A DNA stretch of 41,960 nt from an uncultured Acetatifactor sp. (lineage in GTDB: Bacteria; Bacillota; Clostridia; Lachnospirales; Lachnospiraceae). Where the stretch lies: positions 14,816 to 56,775 of the forward strand of contig CAJTPH010000027.1 of the NCBI GenBank assembly GCA_910578215.1, given 5' to 3'. Under the pieces are notes generated by a model. The model was not told the DNA's origin and searched no databases. It was given only the letters and a program-made list of their open reading frames with translations. Both the position numbers and the translations under genes were made by a program. Below, in pieces: positions 7,859 through 15,873 of the stretch (positions are counted from its first letter, which is position 1; the number at the start of each line of letters is the position of its first letter).

Positions 7859-10033
7859 ATGGAAATTACGTATAACAGTCAGTGTTTGATGAAAGACAAG
7901 AGACCATGGTTTCCTGTGATGGGGGAAATGCACTATACCAGGTATAAGGAGGATCTCTGGGAGGAGTCTCTGCGGAAGATAAAGGCGGGAGGAGTGGAGA
8001 TCGTGTCCGCCTATGTGATCTGGCTGCACCATGAGGAGGAAAAGGGTATTTTTGATTTCAGCGGCTGCCGTAATCTGAAAAGGTTTGTAGAGCTCTGCGG
8101 CAGGGTGGGCGTCAAGGTGCTGCTGCGGCTGGGGCCCTGGGTACACGGCGAATGCAGAAACGGCGGTTTTCCTGACTGGGTGGTGGAGCTTCAGGACGAG
8201 GGAGTGAGGCTGCGCTCCGATGACCGGATCTATTTGTCTTATGTGAGGCGTTACTGGACGCAGGTGGCAAGGCAGGTAAGGGGGCAGATGGACAGGGACG
8301 GCGGTCCCGTTATCGGCGTACAGCTGGAGAATGAATACGGGCATGTGGGAGGAATGCGCGGCGAGGAAGGAAACGCGCATATGCGCACGCTGATGGCGAT
8401 GGCGAAGGAGCTTGGCTTTCAGGTGCCTATGTATACCGCAACGGGATGGGGCGGGGCGGTCATCGGGGACGCCCTGCCTGTCATGGGAGGCTACTGCGAG
8501 GCGCCCTGGGCAAGGAGCACCGGCGAGATCCAGGCGAACGCCAACTATATCATCAGCCATGTGCGCAACGATGCCCTGATTGCATGTGACCATAAGACAG
8601 GGGACAATACGGCATTTGACGAGAAGAAATATCCCTATCTGACGGCGGAGTTGGGCGGGGGGCTGCAGGTGACGGCACACAGGAGGCCTGTGGCATCCGG
8701 GGCCGATATAGGGGCCATGTCCACCGTCAAGCTTGCCAGCGGTGTGGGCCTGCTGGGCTATTATATGTATCACGGGGGAAGCAACCCCAAGGGAAGGCTT
8801 TCCACCCTGCAGGAAAGCCTGTCCACAAGATATATCAACAACAATGACCTGCCGGAGATAAATTACGATTTTAACGCTCCCGTTAGACAGTACGGCGCCA
8901 TTTCGGACACTTACAGGGAGATAAAGCTGCTGGCGCTTTTCTTGCAGGATTTCGGGGAGGATATTGCCGCACTGCCTGCGGAAATAGATCCGGAGAACGT
9001 GAAGCCGGAGGATACGGCAACGCTTAGAAGGTCCTGCCGCCATGACGGCTCCCACGGCTATGTGTTCTTCAACAATTACCAGAGACGGCATACCATGGAA
9101 GCGCATGAAAAAGTGGTTTTCAAAGGACTGACTGACGGAGGAGAGGTGGCGTTTCCTCCGGTGGACATACCCGGGGGCGCATACGGCTTCTTCCCTTATA
9201 ATATGAGGCTGGGGGATGCGGTTCTGGTATCGGCGCCTGCCACGCCCTTATGCCGTCTTCAGGGAGAAAAGCAGGGGAATGATACCTTTGTCTTTTACGG
9301 TGATTACATACAAAATACAGAATCGGGATATACCTGGAAGGACGGCAGGGCCGCGGATGTTCTGCATTTGACCAGGGAGCAGGCGCTGAACGCCTTTAAG
9401 GTCAGCCTTGACAGGGATTATCTTGTGATAAATGACAGCTTTGTCTGGACGCAGGAGGGGAAGCTGGAGGTCACCGGAGGCGTGGACACCAGAATTCTCA
9501 CATATCCGGAGCTTGCCGGGGTTCCGGAGGGCTTTGCAAAAACAGGTACGGAGGGACGGCTGGCGGTTTATGAGAGGCATGCAGATATCACGCCTGCCAG
9601 GGCGGAATTCGTAAGGCTGTCCCAGGACGGGGAATTTGCGGAATACGAGATTCGGGTAAGGTATTTTGACAGGGAGAATAAAAACGAAGGCAATCGTCAT
9701 AAAGAAGCTTTTGACAATACTTCAGGCAATCGTCAGGTCAATGCTGCGGGAAGCTGTCTGGACAGAAGCCAGGGCAGGGATACCATCCTGTGGCTCAGCT
9801 ATTCCGGCTTTTCCATGGAGATTTTTGAGAAGGGTGAGAAGCTGAACGACCATTTTTACACAGGGCAACAGGTACCGATCAGCCTTGGGTATTTTGGATT
9901 TCCGGAGAGACTGACCGTAAGGGTGAAGGCGCTGCGCCGGGACGATAAGGTGTTTTTGGAAAAGCTCCCGGATTTTACGGACGGAAGGGCGTGCAGCCTG
10001 GATGCCGTATTGATCACGGAGGAGCTGAGATAG
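7859..10033 (+). CDS. GH35 beta-galactosidase, cytoplasmic
   Basis: Glycoside hydrolase family 35 removes terminal beta-galactose. The (beta/alpha)8 domain starts at once: FPVMGEMHYTRY (18-29), RLGPWVHGECRNGGFPDW (90-107), GVQLENEYG with acid-base Glu159, and TAELGGG with the expected nucleophile Glu264. The C-terminal half (about 370-724) is beta-rich. At 724 aa it is typical in size. There is no signal peptide, so it should act in the cytoplasm on imported oligosaccharides. ATG 7859 follows GGAGGAGCGGT. It sits between the GH3 gene (27 bp upstream) and the GH115 gene (125 bp downstream), forming a glycan-degrading run. Confidence 0.92.
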   Translation: MEITYNSQCLMKDKRPWFPVMGEMHYTRYKEDLWEESLRKIKAGGVEIVSAYVIWLHHEEEKGIFDFSGCRNLKRFVELCGRVGVKVLLRLGPWVHGECRNGGFPDWVVELQDEGVRLRSDDRIYLSYVRRYWTQVARQVRGQMDRDGGPVIGVQLENEYGHVGGMRGEEGNAHMRTLMAMAKELGFQVPMYTATGWGGAVIGDALPVMGGYCEAPWARSTGEIQANANYIISHVRNDALIACDHKTGDNTAFDEKKYPYLTAELGGGLQVTAHRRPVASGADIGAMSTVKLASGVGLLGYYMYHGGSNPKGRLSTLQESLSTRYINNNDLPEINYDFNAPVRQYGAISDTYREIKLLALFLQDFGEDIAALPAEIDPENVKPEDTATLRRSCRHDGSHGYVFFNNYQRRHTMEAHEKVVFKGLTDGGEVAFPPVDIPGGAYGFFPYNMRLGDAVLVSAPATPLCRLQGEKQGNDTFVFYGDYIQNTESGYTWKDGRAADVLHLTREQALNAFKVSLDRDYLVINDSFVWTQEGKLEVTGGVDTRILTYPELAGVPEGFAKTGTEGRLAVYERHADITPARAEFVRLSQDGEFAEYEIRVRYFDRENKNEGNRHKEAFDNTSGNRQVNAAGSCLDRSQGRDTILWLSYSGFSMEIFEKGEKLNDHFYTGQQVPISLGYFGFPERLTVRVKALRRDDKVFLEKLPDFTDGRACSLDAVLITEELR

Positions 10034-10158
10034 GGCCGGGGGATTCCGGGGCAGGCGGTCACGGCTGTGGCAAGGAGCCTGCGCAGGGCGTTTGCGCAAG
10101 AGAATAAGGGCAGAAGCTTCGGAAGTGTGGTAAACGGACAAAGGAGGCATAGAGCAAG

Positions 10159-13100
10159 GTGGATTTTGTTGTCGGAAGGGACCGCCCGTGTGCGGTGGTC
10201 TATGGTGAAAACGAATCTGAGGCGGTTAAGATCGCGGCGGAAAATCTGAAGGAGGACCTGAAAAAGGTTTTTGGGGAGCATGTCCTGGAGGAAGCTGCGC
10301 CCACGAAGATTTATATTGAGACAATCTGTGACGCGGGGGCGCATAAGGAGCAGTACCGCATACAGGTCCGGAACGGCGCGCTGTACCTTGAGGGCAGCGA
10401 CAGGCGGGGCACCGTCTACGGCATTTATGAATTCTGCCAAAGCATCGGCGTGTCTCCGTGGTATTTCTGGGCGGATGTTCCTGTGAAAAAAAGGGATGTT
10501 TATACGCTGCCGGACAGATTTTTGAAGGAGGATTACCCTGCCGTGGAGTACAGGGGCATCTTTATCAACGACGAGGAGGAGCTTGAGGCGTGGGTCAAAA
10601 ACCGTATGGGGGAGGAGACCATAGGGGTCAGAACCTATGAGAAGATCTTTGAGCTTCTGCTGCGCCTGAAGGCAAATTATATCTGGCCGGCAATGCATGT
10701 AAATTCCTTTAATGTAAAGAAGGAGAACGGAGCGCTTGCAGAGAGGATGGGTATTGTGGTGGGCACCTCCCATTGTGATATGCTCATGCGCTCCAATAAC
10801 AGGGAATGGCGTCCCTGGCTTGCAAAAAAAGGCTATGAGGGGGTAAGGTATGACTATTCCCGGCCGGGACGGGACAGAGAAATACTCAGGGAGTACTGGC
10901 GTGAGAGCGTGGAGCAGAACAGGGATTTTGAGGTTTGCTACACTATCGGCATGAGGGGTATTCATGATTCCGGCTTTGAGACGGAGGCCTTTAAGGGCAT
11001 GACGGGAGAGGCGCTTAAGGCGGCGAAGACAGAGCTTCTGCAGACGGTTATGAACGACCAGAGGAAGCTATTGAAGGATACGCTGGGGCATGACACCATG
11101 ATGACCTTTGTGCCCTATAAGGAGGTGCTGCCTCTCTATGACGGCGGGCTTGAGGTGCCGGAGGATGTCACCCTTGTATGGGCGAACGATAATTACGGCT
11201 ATATCCGCCGGTATCCTTCGGATAAGGAAAAAAACCGAAAGGGCGGAAACGGTATTTACTACCATAACTCTTACTGGGCGCCTCCCGGCATGTCCTATGT
11301 ATTCTTATGCTCCATTCCTCTTGCCCATACGGCCAACGAGCTCAGGAAGGCTTTCGGGGAGGGCGTGCGCAAGCTTTGGGTGATGAATGTGGGCGCCATG
11401 AAGCCCCTGGAGCAGGAGATAGAGTATTTTCTGAGCCTTGCCTGGGAGATAGGCAGGGAAAATGCGCTGACCGATGATGTGGACAGGTATGTGGAGACTT
11501 GGATCGACCGCAGCTTTTCCGGCGGTATCGGGGCGGAAACGGCCAGGCTTCTGAATGATTTCTCCCAGCTCACCAATATGCGCAAGGTGGAGATGATGGA
11601 TACGGATGCTTTTTCCCAGACGGCGTATGGGGACGAGGCTGCAGCCAGGCTCCACTCCTATGAGGAGATGTTTGCAAGAGGAAATGCCCTTTACGCGTCG
11701 CTTCCCGGGGAGGAGAGGGATGCCTTTTTCCAGCTTGTGCTTATGCGCATTCATGCGGCGTATTATACTAATCTGGCCTACTATTACGGAGACAGAAGCA
11801 CCCTGATGTACAGCCGGGGGAATATGCAGGCGGCGGCAGCATATGCAGGGAAGACAAGGGAGTGCGAGGATGCCCGCAGGAGGCTGATCGTCTATTACAA
11901 TACGAAAATGTCCGGCGGAAAATGGAACGGAATTCTGAATCCGGAAGGGTTTCCCCCGCCAAGGGCGGCAATGATGCCGGTTTATACCCCTCCGCTTTCG
12001 GCGGGAGAGGGAGGAATGAATGTCAGCCTCTGGAACGGGGCGGACAGCCTCAGCTTTACCAGACCCGCGGCAAAGTGGATTGAGATCGGCAACGGGGGAA
12101 CGGGGGAGCTGGATTTTGTCATAAGGGAAGCGCCGGACTGGGTGAAGCTGTCTGAGCGGAGCGGAAGGGTCAGGACAGAGCAGCGTGTGCTTGTGACTGT
12201 GGAGGACGTTTCGGAGGACCGCCGGGGGCATATCGTTATCACCGATGGAACCGGGGGGCAGTGGGCGGCAATTCCTGTGTCCACAGTGCATATTCCCGGA
12301 AATCCCCTTCATGTGGAGGATGATGGTATCGTGGTGGTGGAGGCGGATGCCCCGGATGCGCCCTGTGCGGATTTCAAGAGGATCGGCAGGCTGGGCAGAG
12401 GCTTTGGCGCGGTTGTGGAGGCCTGTGTGAGCCGTCCGACCGAGCTGCTTGCGGGACACTGGGGCGGAGACGGCGGCTGTCCGTGCCTGCGGTATCCCGT
12501 GACCTTTATTTCGGAGGGTGTATTTACCATGGAGATTCACCGTTTCCCGTCGCTGAATTCCACGGGGCATATCAGGGTGGGAGTATCCGTGGACGGCGGA
12601 GAGATACAGATCGTGGAGTCGGAGGCCAATGATGAGCACCGCGGCTTATGGCGGAACAATGTGAGAGATAATGTGGACAGGCTGTATGTGAGGCTGCCTT
12701 ACTTAGAGGCAGGGGAGCACAGCATCCGTTTATATGCGGTGGACAAATATTTTGCGTTTACCAGGTTTGTCATCTATACCGGAGAGCGGAATGAAAATAA
12801 TTTTGCCGGGGTGTATAACATGGCGCGTGTGAAGGCGGCGGAAAACAATTCCGGGGCGGCAGCGAACGCAGAAGCAGAGACGGCTGTGAACGCCAATGCC
12901 GGGGCAGAATCGCGCACGGCGGCAGGAGCTGCAATAGCAGGCAGAATGCAGGAGCTGCAGCGCCTGCCTGGGGAGTTTGACGCGGAAAAATTTGCCCGGG
13001 ATTTTTACGGTGAAATCGCTCTTAAGCCCAGACCTGTGGAGTACGCGCCTCTGGAAAATCCCGGGGACACCTTGGCTGTCGCCGATTTGATCAGGCAGGA

Positions 13101-13656
13101 TGAGGCCTATGCGCCGGCGGTGACGGCAGAATATTATCTGCGTGCAGGGCGGGACGTCCTTGGGGAGAGAGACGGCATGATAAAAATCGATGCGGCATGC
13201 GCGCTTTCCTCCAGCGCAAACGCTTATGCGCTCGGCGCGCTGTGGCAGCACTGCGGAAGCGAGTCCTACGGCCGCAGCGGGCTTGCCATGTATATCAGAA
13301 AACGGGGGGCGAGCTGGGCAAGCTGCGAGGAGGCGCCGTCCCTGAATTACCGGATACATTGTCAGGGCGGGGAGTATGTTCTTTGGCTTCTGTTAAAATT
13401 TGGCATGAAGGAGGAATTCAGCTTCGGAGTTGGCATAGACGGAAGGGTACTTCTGAAGGAGGAGCTTTTGAGCAGAGGGAATTTCTGGCGCTACGAGACG
13501 GAGCAGATCTACCGCTATGTGCCGGTGGCGAGGCTGGCGCTGGCGGAGGGAGAGCATCTTTTGAGTGTTTATGCGAAAGCGGCGGGGCTGCGGTTCGACA
13601 GAATCTGTCTTGTGAAGGGGGACGCGCTGCCGCCCTTGGATTCGGAGTGGGTATAG
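10159..13656 (+). CDS. GH115 alpha-glucuronidase (large, multidomain)
   Basis: GH115 enzymes release (4-O-methyl-)glucuronic acid from xylan or arabinogalactan chains. Family features: GVSPWYFWADVP (about 97-108), YRGIFINDEEEL (131-142), LKANYIWPAMHVN (170-182), followed by VGTSHCDMLMRSNNREW (201-217). An in-frame TAG at 10150-10152 forces the start downstream; GTG 10159 is first, with AAGGAGG 11 nt upstream. No signal peptide is present. C-terminal to the catalytic part are beta-rich accessory domains joined by an Ala/Asn/Glu-rich low-complexity linker at about 887-932. The product, (methyl)glucuronate, connects functionally with uxuA/uxuB in this window. The exact polysaccharide is not known. 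Confidence 0.93.
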   Translation: MDFVVGRDRPCAVVYGENESEAVKIAAENLKEDLKKVFGEHVLEEAAPTKIYIETICDAGAHKEQYRIQVRNGALYLEGSDRRGTVYGIYEFCQSIGVSPWYFWADVPVKKRDVYTLPDRFLKEDYPAVEYRGIFINDEEELEAWVKNRMGEETIGVRTYEKIFELLLRLKANYIWPAMHVNSFNVKKENGALAERMGIVVGTSHCDMLMRSNNREWRPWLAKKGYEGVRYDYSRPGRDREILREYWRESVEQNRDFEVCYTIGMRGIHDSGFETEAFKGMTGEALKAAKTELLQTVMNDQRKLLKDTLGHDTMMTFVPYKEVLPLYDGGLEVPEDVTLVWANDNYGYIRRYPSDKEKNRKGGNGIYYHNSYWAPPGMSYVFLCSIPLAHTANELRKAFGEGVRKLWVMNVGAMKPLEQEIEYFLSLAWEIGRENALTDDVDRYVETWIDRSFSGGIGAETARLLNDFSQLTNMRKVEMMDTDAFSQTAYGDEAAARLHSYEEMFARGNALYASLPGEERDAFFQLVLMRIHAAYYTNLAYYYGDRSTLMYSRGNMQAAAAYAGKTRECEDARRRLIVYYNTKMSGGKWNGILNPEGFPPPRAAMMPVYTPPLSAGEGGMNVSLWNGADSLSFTRPAAKWIEIGNGGTGELDFVIREAPDWVKLSERSGRVRTEQRVLVTVEDVSEDRRGHIVITDGTGGQWAAIPVSTVHIPGNPLHVEDDGIVVVEADAPDAPCADFKRIGRLGRGFGAVVEACVSRPTELLAGHWGGDGGCPCLRYPVTFISEGVFTMEIHRFPSLNSTGHIRVGVSVDGGEIQIVESEANDEHRGLWRNNVRDNVDRLYVRLPYLEAGEHSIRLYAVDKYFAFTRFVIYTGERNENNFAGVYNMARVKAAENNSGAAANAEAETAVNANAGAESRTAAGAAIAGRMQELQRLPGEFDAEKFARDFYGEIALKPRPVEYAPLENPGDTLAVADLIRQDEAYAPAVTAEYYLRAGRDVLGERDGMIKIDAACALSSSANAYALGALWQHCGSESYGRSGLAMYIRKRGASWASCEEAPSLNYRIHCQGGEYVLWLLLKFGMKEEFSFGVGIDGRVLLKEELLSRGNFWRYETEQIYRYVPVARLALAEGEHLLSVYAKAAGLRFDRICLVKGDALPPLDSEWV

Positions 13657-13705
13657 CCGTAGTATGAAATTATATTGCAAACAATAAAAAATTTTAAGTA
13701 TCAAA

Positions 13706-13734
13706 TAGACTTTGCTCGCCTGTTGTGATATACT
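13706..13734 (+). promoter_or_regulatory. Promoter of coiled-coil gene
   Basis: TAGACT at 13706-13711, 17-bp spacer, TATACT at 13729-13734, 42 bp upstream of the start codon. Confidence 0.6.
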
Positions 13735-13776
13735 GTTATCAGTAAAGAATGACGATATGAAAAAGGAGGAGGTAAA

Positions 13777-14172
13777 ATGAGAGATAGTGAAAAACTTGAT
13801 TTGTTGCTTGACAAGGTGACAGATTTAGGCGAAAAATTTACGTCACTTGACGGGAAGGTGACCGATTTAGACGAGAAATTCACGGCGCTTGACGGGAAGG
13901 TGACCGATTTAGACGAGAAATTCACGGCGCTTGACGGGAAGGTGACCGATTTAGACGAGAAATTCACGGCGCTTGACCGAAAGGTGACCGATTTAGACGG
14001 GAAATTCACGGCGCTTGACCGAAAGGTGTCCGGTCTTGAGAAGGATATGGGAGATGTAAAGGTGGATTTGAGGCGCCTCCATCGTGATGCCGATTTCATT
14101 CTTGACGAGGTCGAGAGAGTACATAGCATTTTAGAAAAACATAAGGAAGACAAAACAGCGCATACCGCATAA
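13777..14172 (+). CDS. Small coiled-coil protein with 14-residue tandem repeats
   Basis: No family name assigned. The 131-aa product is almost entirely alpha-helical. Residues about 13-82 are five copies of a 14-residue unit of the form KVTDLDEKFTALDG, i.e. two heptads each with hydrophobic a/d positions (V, L, F, L), so a long parallel or antiparallel coiled coil is expected. A less regular helical tail follows (LRRLHRDADFILDEVERVHSIL). No signal peptide, membrane segment or enzymatic motif is seen. AAGGAGGAGG precedes ATG 13777 and a promoter lies just upstream, so expression looks real. Similar short repeat proteins are common in Firmicutes; function could be scaffolding or a partner of another coiled-coil protein. 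Confidence 0.8.
   Translation: MRDSEKLDLLLDKVTDLGEKFTSLDGKVTDLDEKFTALDGKVTDLDEKFTALDGKVTDLDEKFTALDRKVTDLDGKFTALDRKVSGLEKDMGDVKVDLRRLHRDADFILDEVERVHSILEKHKEDKTAHTA
13813..14022 (+). repeat. Five tandem 42-bp units inside coiled-coil gene
   Basis: Units begin with AAGGTGAC at 13813, 13855, 13897, 13939 and 13981. The units at 13855-13896 and 13897-13938 are identical base for base; the next two differ at one to a few positions and the first is the most diverged. A partial sixth unit begins at 14023. Confidence 0.95.
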
Positions 14173-14292
14173 GCGTTCCGGAGGATGATTTGGTATTTGC
14201 GAATGCCGGGGAGCAGTTTCAGAACAAATTTTCATCACATAAAAATGTATCAACAAGGTATAAATACGGTTTCAAAATTGAAAACAGATTAA

Positions 14293-14332
14293 GCCGCAAA
14301 CCAATAACTATAAAAAATGTTGGATTTGCGGC
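14293..14332. terminator. Long hairpin, possible terminator of coiled-coil gene
   Basis: Arms GCCGCAAACCAA and TTGGATTTGCGGC pair with one bulge around a 15-nt loop. Only a weak T-rich tail follows (CTTCTTCC), so termination is possible but not certain. Confidence 0.4.
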
Positions 14333-14478
14333 TTCTTCCATTGTCTCACCGCCATGTGTACCGTACATCTCTACACCATTTTTTAAGTATTTAAGTGGGC
14401 AATATCATCCTTATTCAAAGCACTCTCAATAACAACCTATGGTTGAGTTTCTGTAGTTTTTCATAAACATGCTTATAA

Positions 14479-14507
14479 TTGTTTTTCATTTGAATACAAG
14501 CTATAAT
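14479..14507 (+). promoter_or_regulatory. Promoter of XRE regulator
   Basis: TTGTTT at 14479-14484, 17-bp spacer, TATAAT at 14502-14507, 64 bp upstream of the chosen ATG. Confidence 0.6.
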
Positions 14508-14571
14508 AAAATTGCGATTGCAATCGGAATTCAAATATGAAAAGTCAAATAAAAAATTACGGAGAAATAAA

Positions 14572-15324
14572 ATGTTTAATTCAACTGATTTTGGAAAAAG
14601 AGTAAGAGAATTCCGTACAAGAAAGAATTACTCTCAAAAGGAGATTGCCCTTAGAATAGGTGTGTCCGAACAGGCTGTATCCAAGTGGGAGAACGGCGAC
14701 TGCCTGCCCGACATTTACAATTTAAAACTGTTAGCACAAATGCTTCACATTTCCGTTGACACTTTATTGGACACCCAAATGCAGAATTCGGAGAAAATTG
14801 TGGAAACCATTAATGTTTGCGGTGCACGCTTTGACATAGTCGAAAAATCTGAGACTATACTTGCAGGGACAATTATATATGCAAAAGATTTCCACGACAT
14901 TAACAGCTTTAATTCCGCAGCGGACGCTCTTGCGGCAGATAAGGATAAGCCATATTTCAGCACGCTGAAGGAAAGCGTCCTGCCAATATATGACATCAAC
15001 TTAAGCGTAAATTTCTGGCTTGACGAACAAAGCCGCGCATACGGCGCGGTAAGAGAAGTTATGACGGAAGATCAGCCCACAGGCACGGATATTTACAAAG
15101 TCCCCGCGTCACTATATATACGGGCGTACACGGATAAAGAGACTTCAAGAATTGTCTGCAGGGAACAATGCGAAATATGGGAGCTTTTTGCATACATCAG
15201 AAACCATTTTATGCCGTCCTACAATTTTAAAATGGCTAAAAACGGAGCGCAGGAAATGGAGATGTTCGACACGTTCGACCATAGATCCGGTTACGCTTAT
15301 ATGCCTGTAGAAAGAGGCGTGTGA
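14572..15324 (+). CDS. XRE-family regulator with GyrI-like effector-binding domain
   Basis: Residues about 5-60 form a Cro/C1 helix-turn-helix (FGKRVREFRTRKNYSQKEIA, SEQAVSKWENGDCLPD). After a short linker the C-terminal 160 residues match the GyrI-like/AraC effector-binding fold in pattern (paired strand-helix units, ending YAYMPVERG), suggesting a ligand-sensing transcription factor. The frame extends upstream to 14512, but ATG 14572 is preceded by ACGGAGAAATAA and gives a normal XRE N-terminus, so I chose it (250 aa). Codon use is more AT-rich than the neighbours, consistent with acquisition. No obvious target gene is adjacent; tRNA-Gly lies convergent downstream. Confidence 0.85.
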   Translation: MFNSTDFGKRVREFRTRKNYSQKEIALRIGVSEQAVSKWENGDCLPDIYNLKLLAQMLHISVDTLLDTQMQNSEKIVETINVCGARFDIVEKSETILAGTIIYAKDFHDINSFNSAADALAADKDKPYFSTLKESVLPIYDINLSVNFWLDEQSRAYGAVREVMTEDQPTGTDIYKVPASLYIRAYTDKETSRIVCREQCEIWELFAYIRNHFMPSYNFKMAKNGAQEMEMFDTFDHRSGYAYMPVERGV

Positions 15325-15513
15325 GCGGTTTCTAACTTCTAAATGCTATGGCAAAATTTTTTACACTTCTTTTGCTTCTTTATCTCATATGAACAAATAA
15401 TCTGAGCATGACACTGGGATATAATTATAATCCTCTGACGGAAAGCCAGATCTATAAGCGTATGACAAAAGTGTTGAGACTGCGGGAGCTGTTGTCTACA
15501 GAATTTCAGACGC

Positions 15514-15554
15514 ACAAAAAACAACGGAATCCCACATTTTATGGGATTCCGTTA
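15514..15554 (-). terminator. Intrinsic terminator of tRNA-Gly
   Basis: On the minus strand, AACGGAATCCCA (15542-15553) pairs perfectly with TGGGATTCCGTT (15523-15534) and is followed by GTTTTTT. It begins 14 bp past the tRNA 3' end. Confidence 0.9.
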
Positions 15555-15566
15555 CCTTTTAACAAG

Positions 15567-15639
15567 AGCGATAGACGGGACTCGAACCCGCGGTTTCCAC
15601 CTTGGCAAGGTGGCGCTCTACCAACTGAGCCACTATCGC
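15567..15639 (-). tRNA. tRNA-Gly (GCC anticodon)
   Basis: On the minus strand the cloverleaf is complete: acceptor GCGATAG/CTATCGC, D-arm with GGCTCAGTTGGTAGAGC, anticodon stem CCACC/GGTGG around loop TTGCCAA (anticodon GCC), and T-arm with GGTTCGAGTCC. Discriminator base is T and no CCA is encoded. It has its own consensus promoter and a strong terminator, so it is a monocistronic tRNA gene. Confidence 0.97.
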
Positions 15640-15659
15640 ATGTATTTCAAACAAGGCTC

Positions 15660-15688
15660 ATTATAATATAAATCTGAAACCATGTCAA
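15660..15688 (-). promoter_or_regulatory. Consensus promoter of tRNA-Gly
   Basis: On the minus strand TTGACA (15688-15683), a 17-bp spacer and TATAAT (15665-15660): a perfect consensus sigma-A promoter about 20 bp before the tRNA 5' end. Confidence 0.92.
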
Positions 15689-15777
15689 CAGTTATATATT
15701 GGAATTATGATTTTTTTATATTTTTGCCGGGTATTTTATGGAGTTTTAAAGAATTTTTAATTATTGGAAAAAAAAGA

Positions 15778-15806
15778 TTGAGAGGAATCCCAACCTGTTT
15801 TATAAT
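15778..15806 (+). promoter_or_regulatory. Promoter of carB
   Basis: TTGAGA at 15778-15783, 17-bp spacer, TATAAT at 15801-15806. The leader of about 60 nt is too short for a PyrR attenuator of the Bacillus type. Confidence 0.8.
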
Positions 15807-15873
15807 AGGGTATAAGTGTAATTAAGGAAACAGAATGTCAAATATAACTCTACACAACTAAGGAGGTTCCAAT

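Larger units (their letters stand above)
14173..14571. other. 399-bp intergenic region, AT-rich, possible gene remnant
   Basis: No convincing gene. On the plus strand an 80-codon frame (14190-14432) has no ribosome binding site and low-complexity content. On the minus strand 14219-14368 encodes a 49-residue frame beginning MYGTHGGETMEEAANP that looks gene-like, with a second fragment (VIESALNKDDIAHLN) upstream in a different frame, as in a decayed gene; I cannot name the family. A long hairpin lies at 14293-14332 and the promoter for the XRE gene at 14479-14507. Confidence 0.5.

Noticed and set aside
6461..9106. Very long (881-codon) open frame on the minus strand
   Set aside because: It lies antisense across the GH3 and GH35 genes, is rich in His/Arg/Leu as expected from reverse reading of GC-biased codons, and has no recognisable domain; the plus-strand genes carry complete catalytic motifs.
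13813..14022. Regular direct repeats that could suggest a CRISPR array
   Set aside because: Repeats are contiguous with no unique spacers, are in frame and encode heptads; they are coding tandem repeats.
14190..14432. 80-codon plus-strand frame
   Set aside because: No ribosome binding site, low-quality composition and overlap with a long hairpin.
15408..15671. 87-codon plus-strand frame
   Set aside because: It runs through the tRNA-Gly gene and its terminator antisense; only the first ~35 residues look at all protein-like and no start signal exists.
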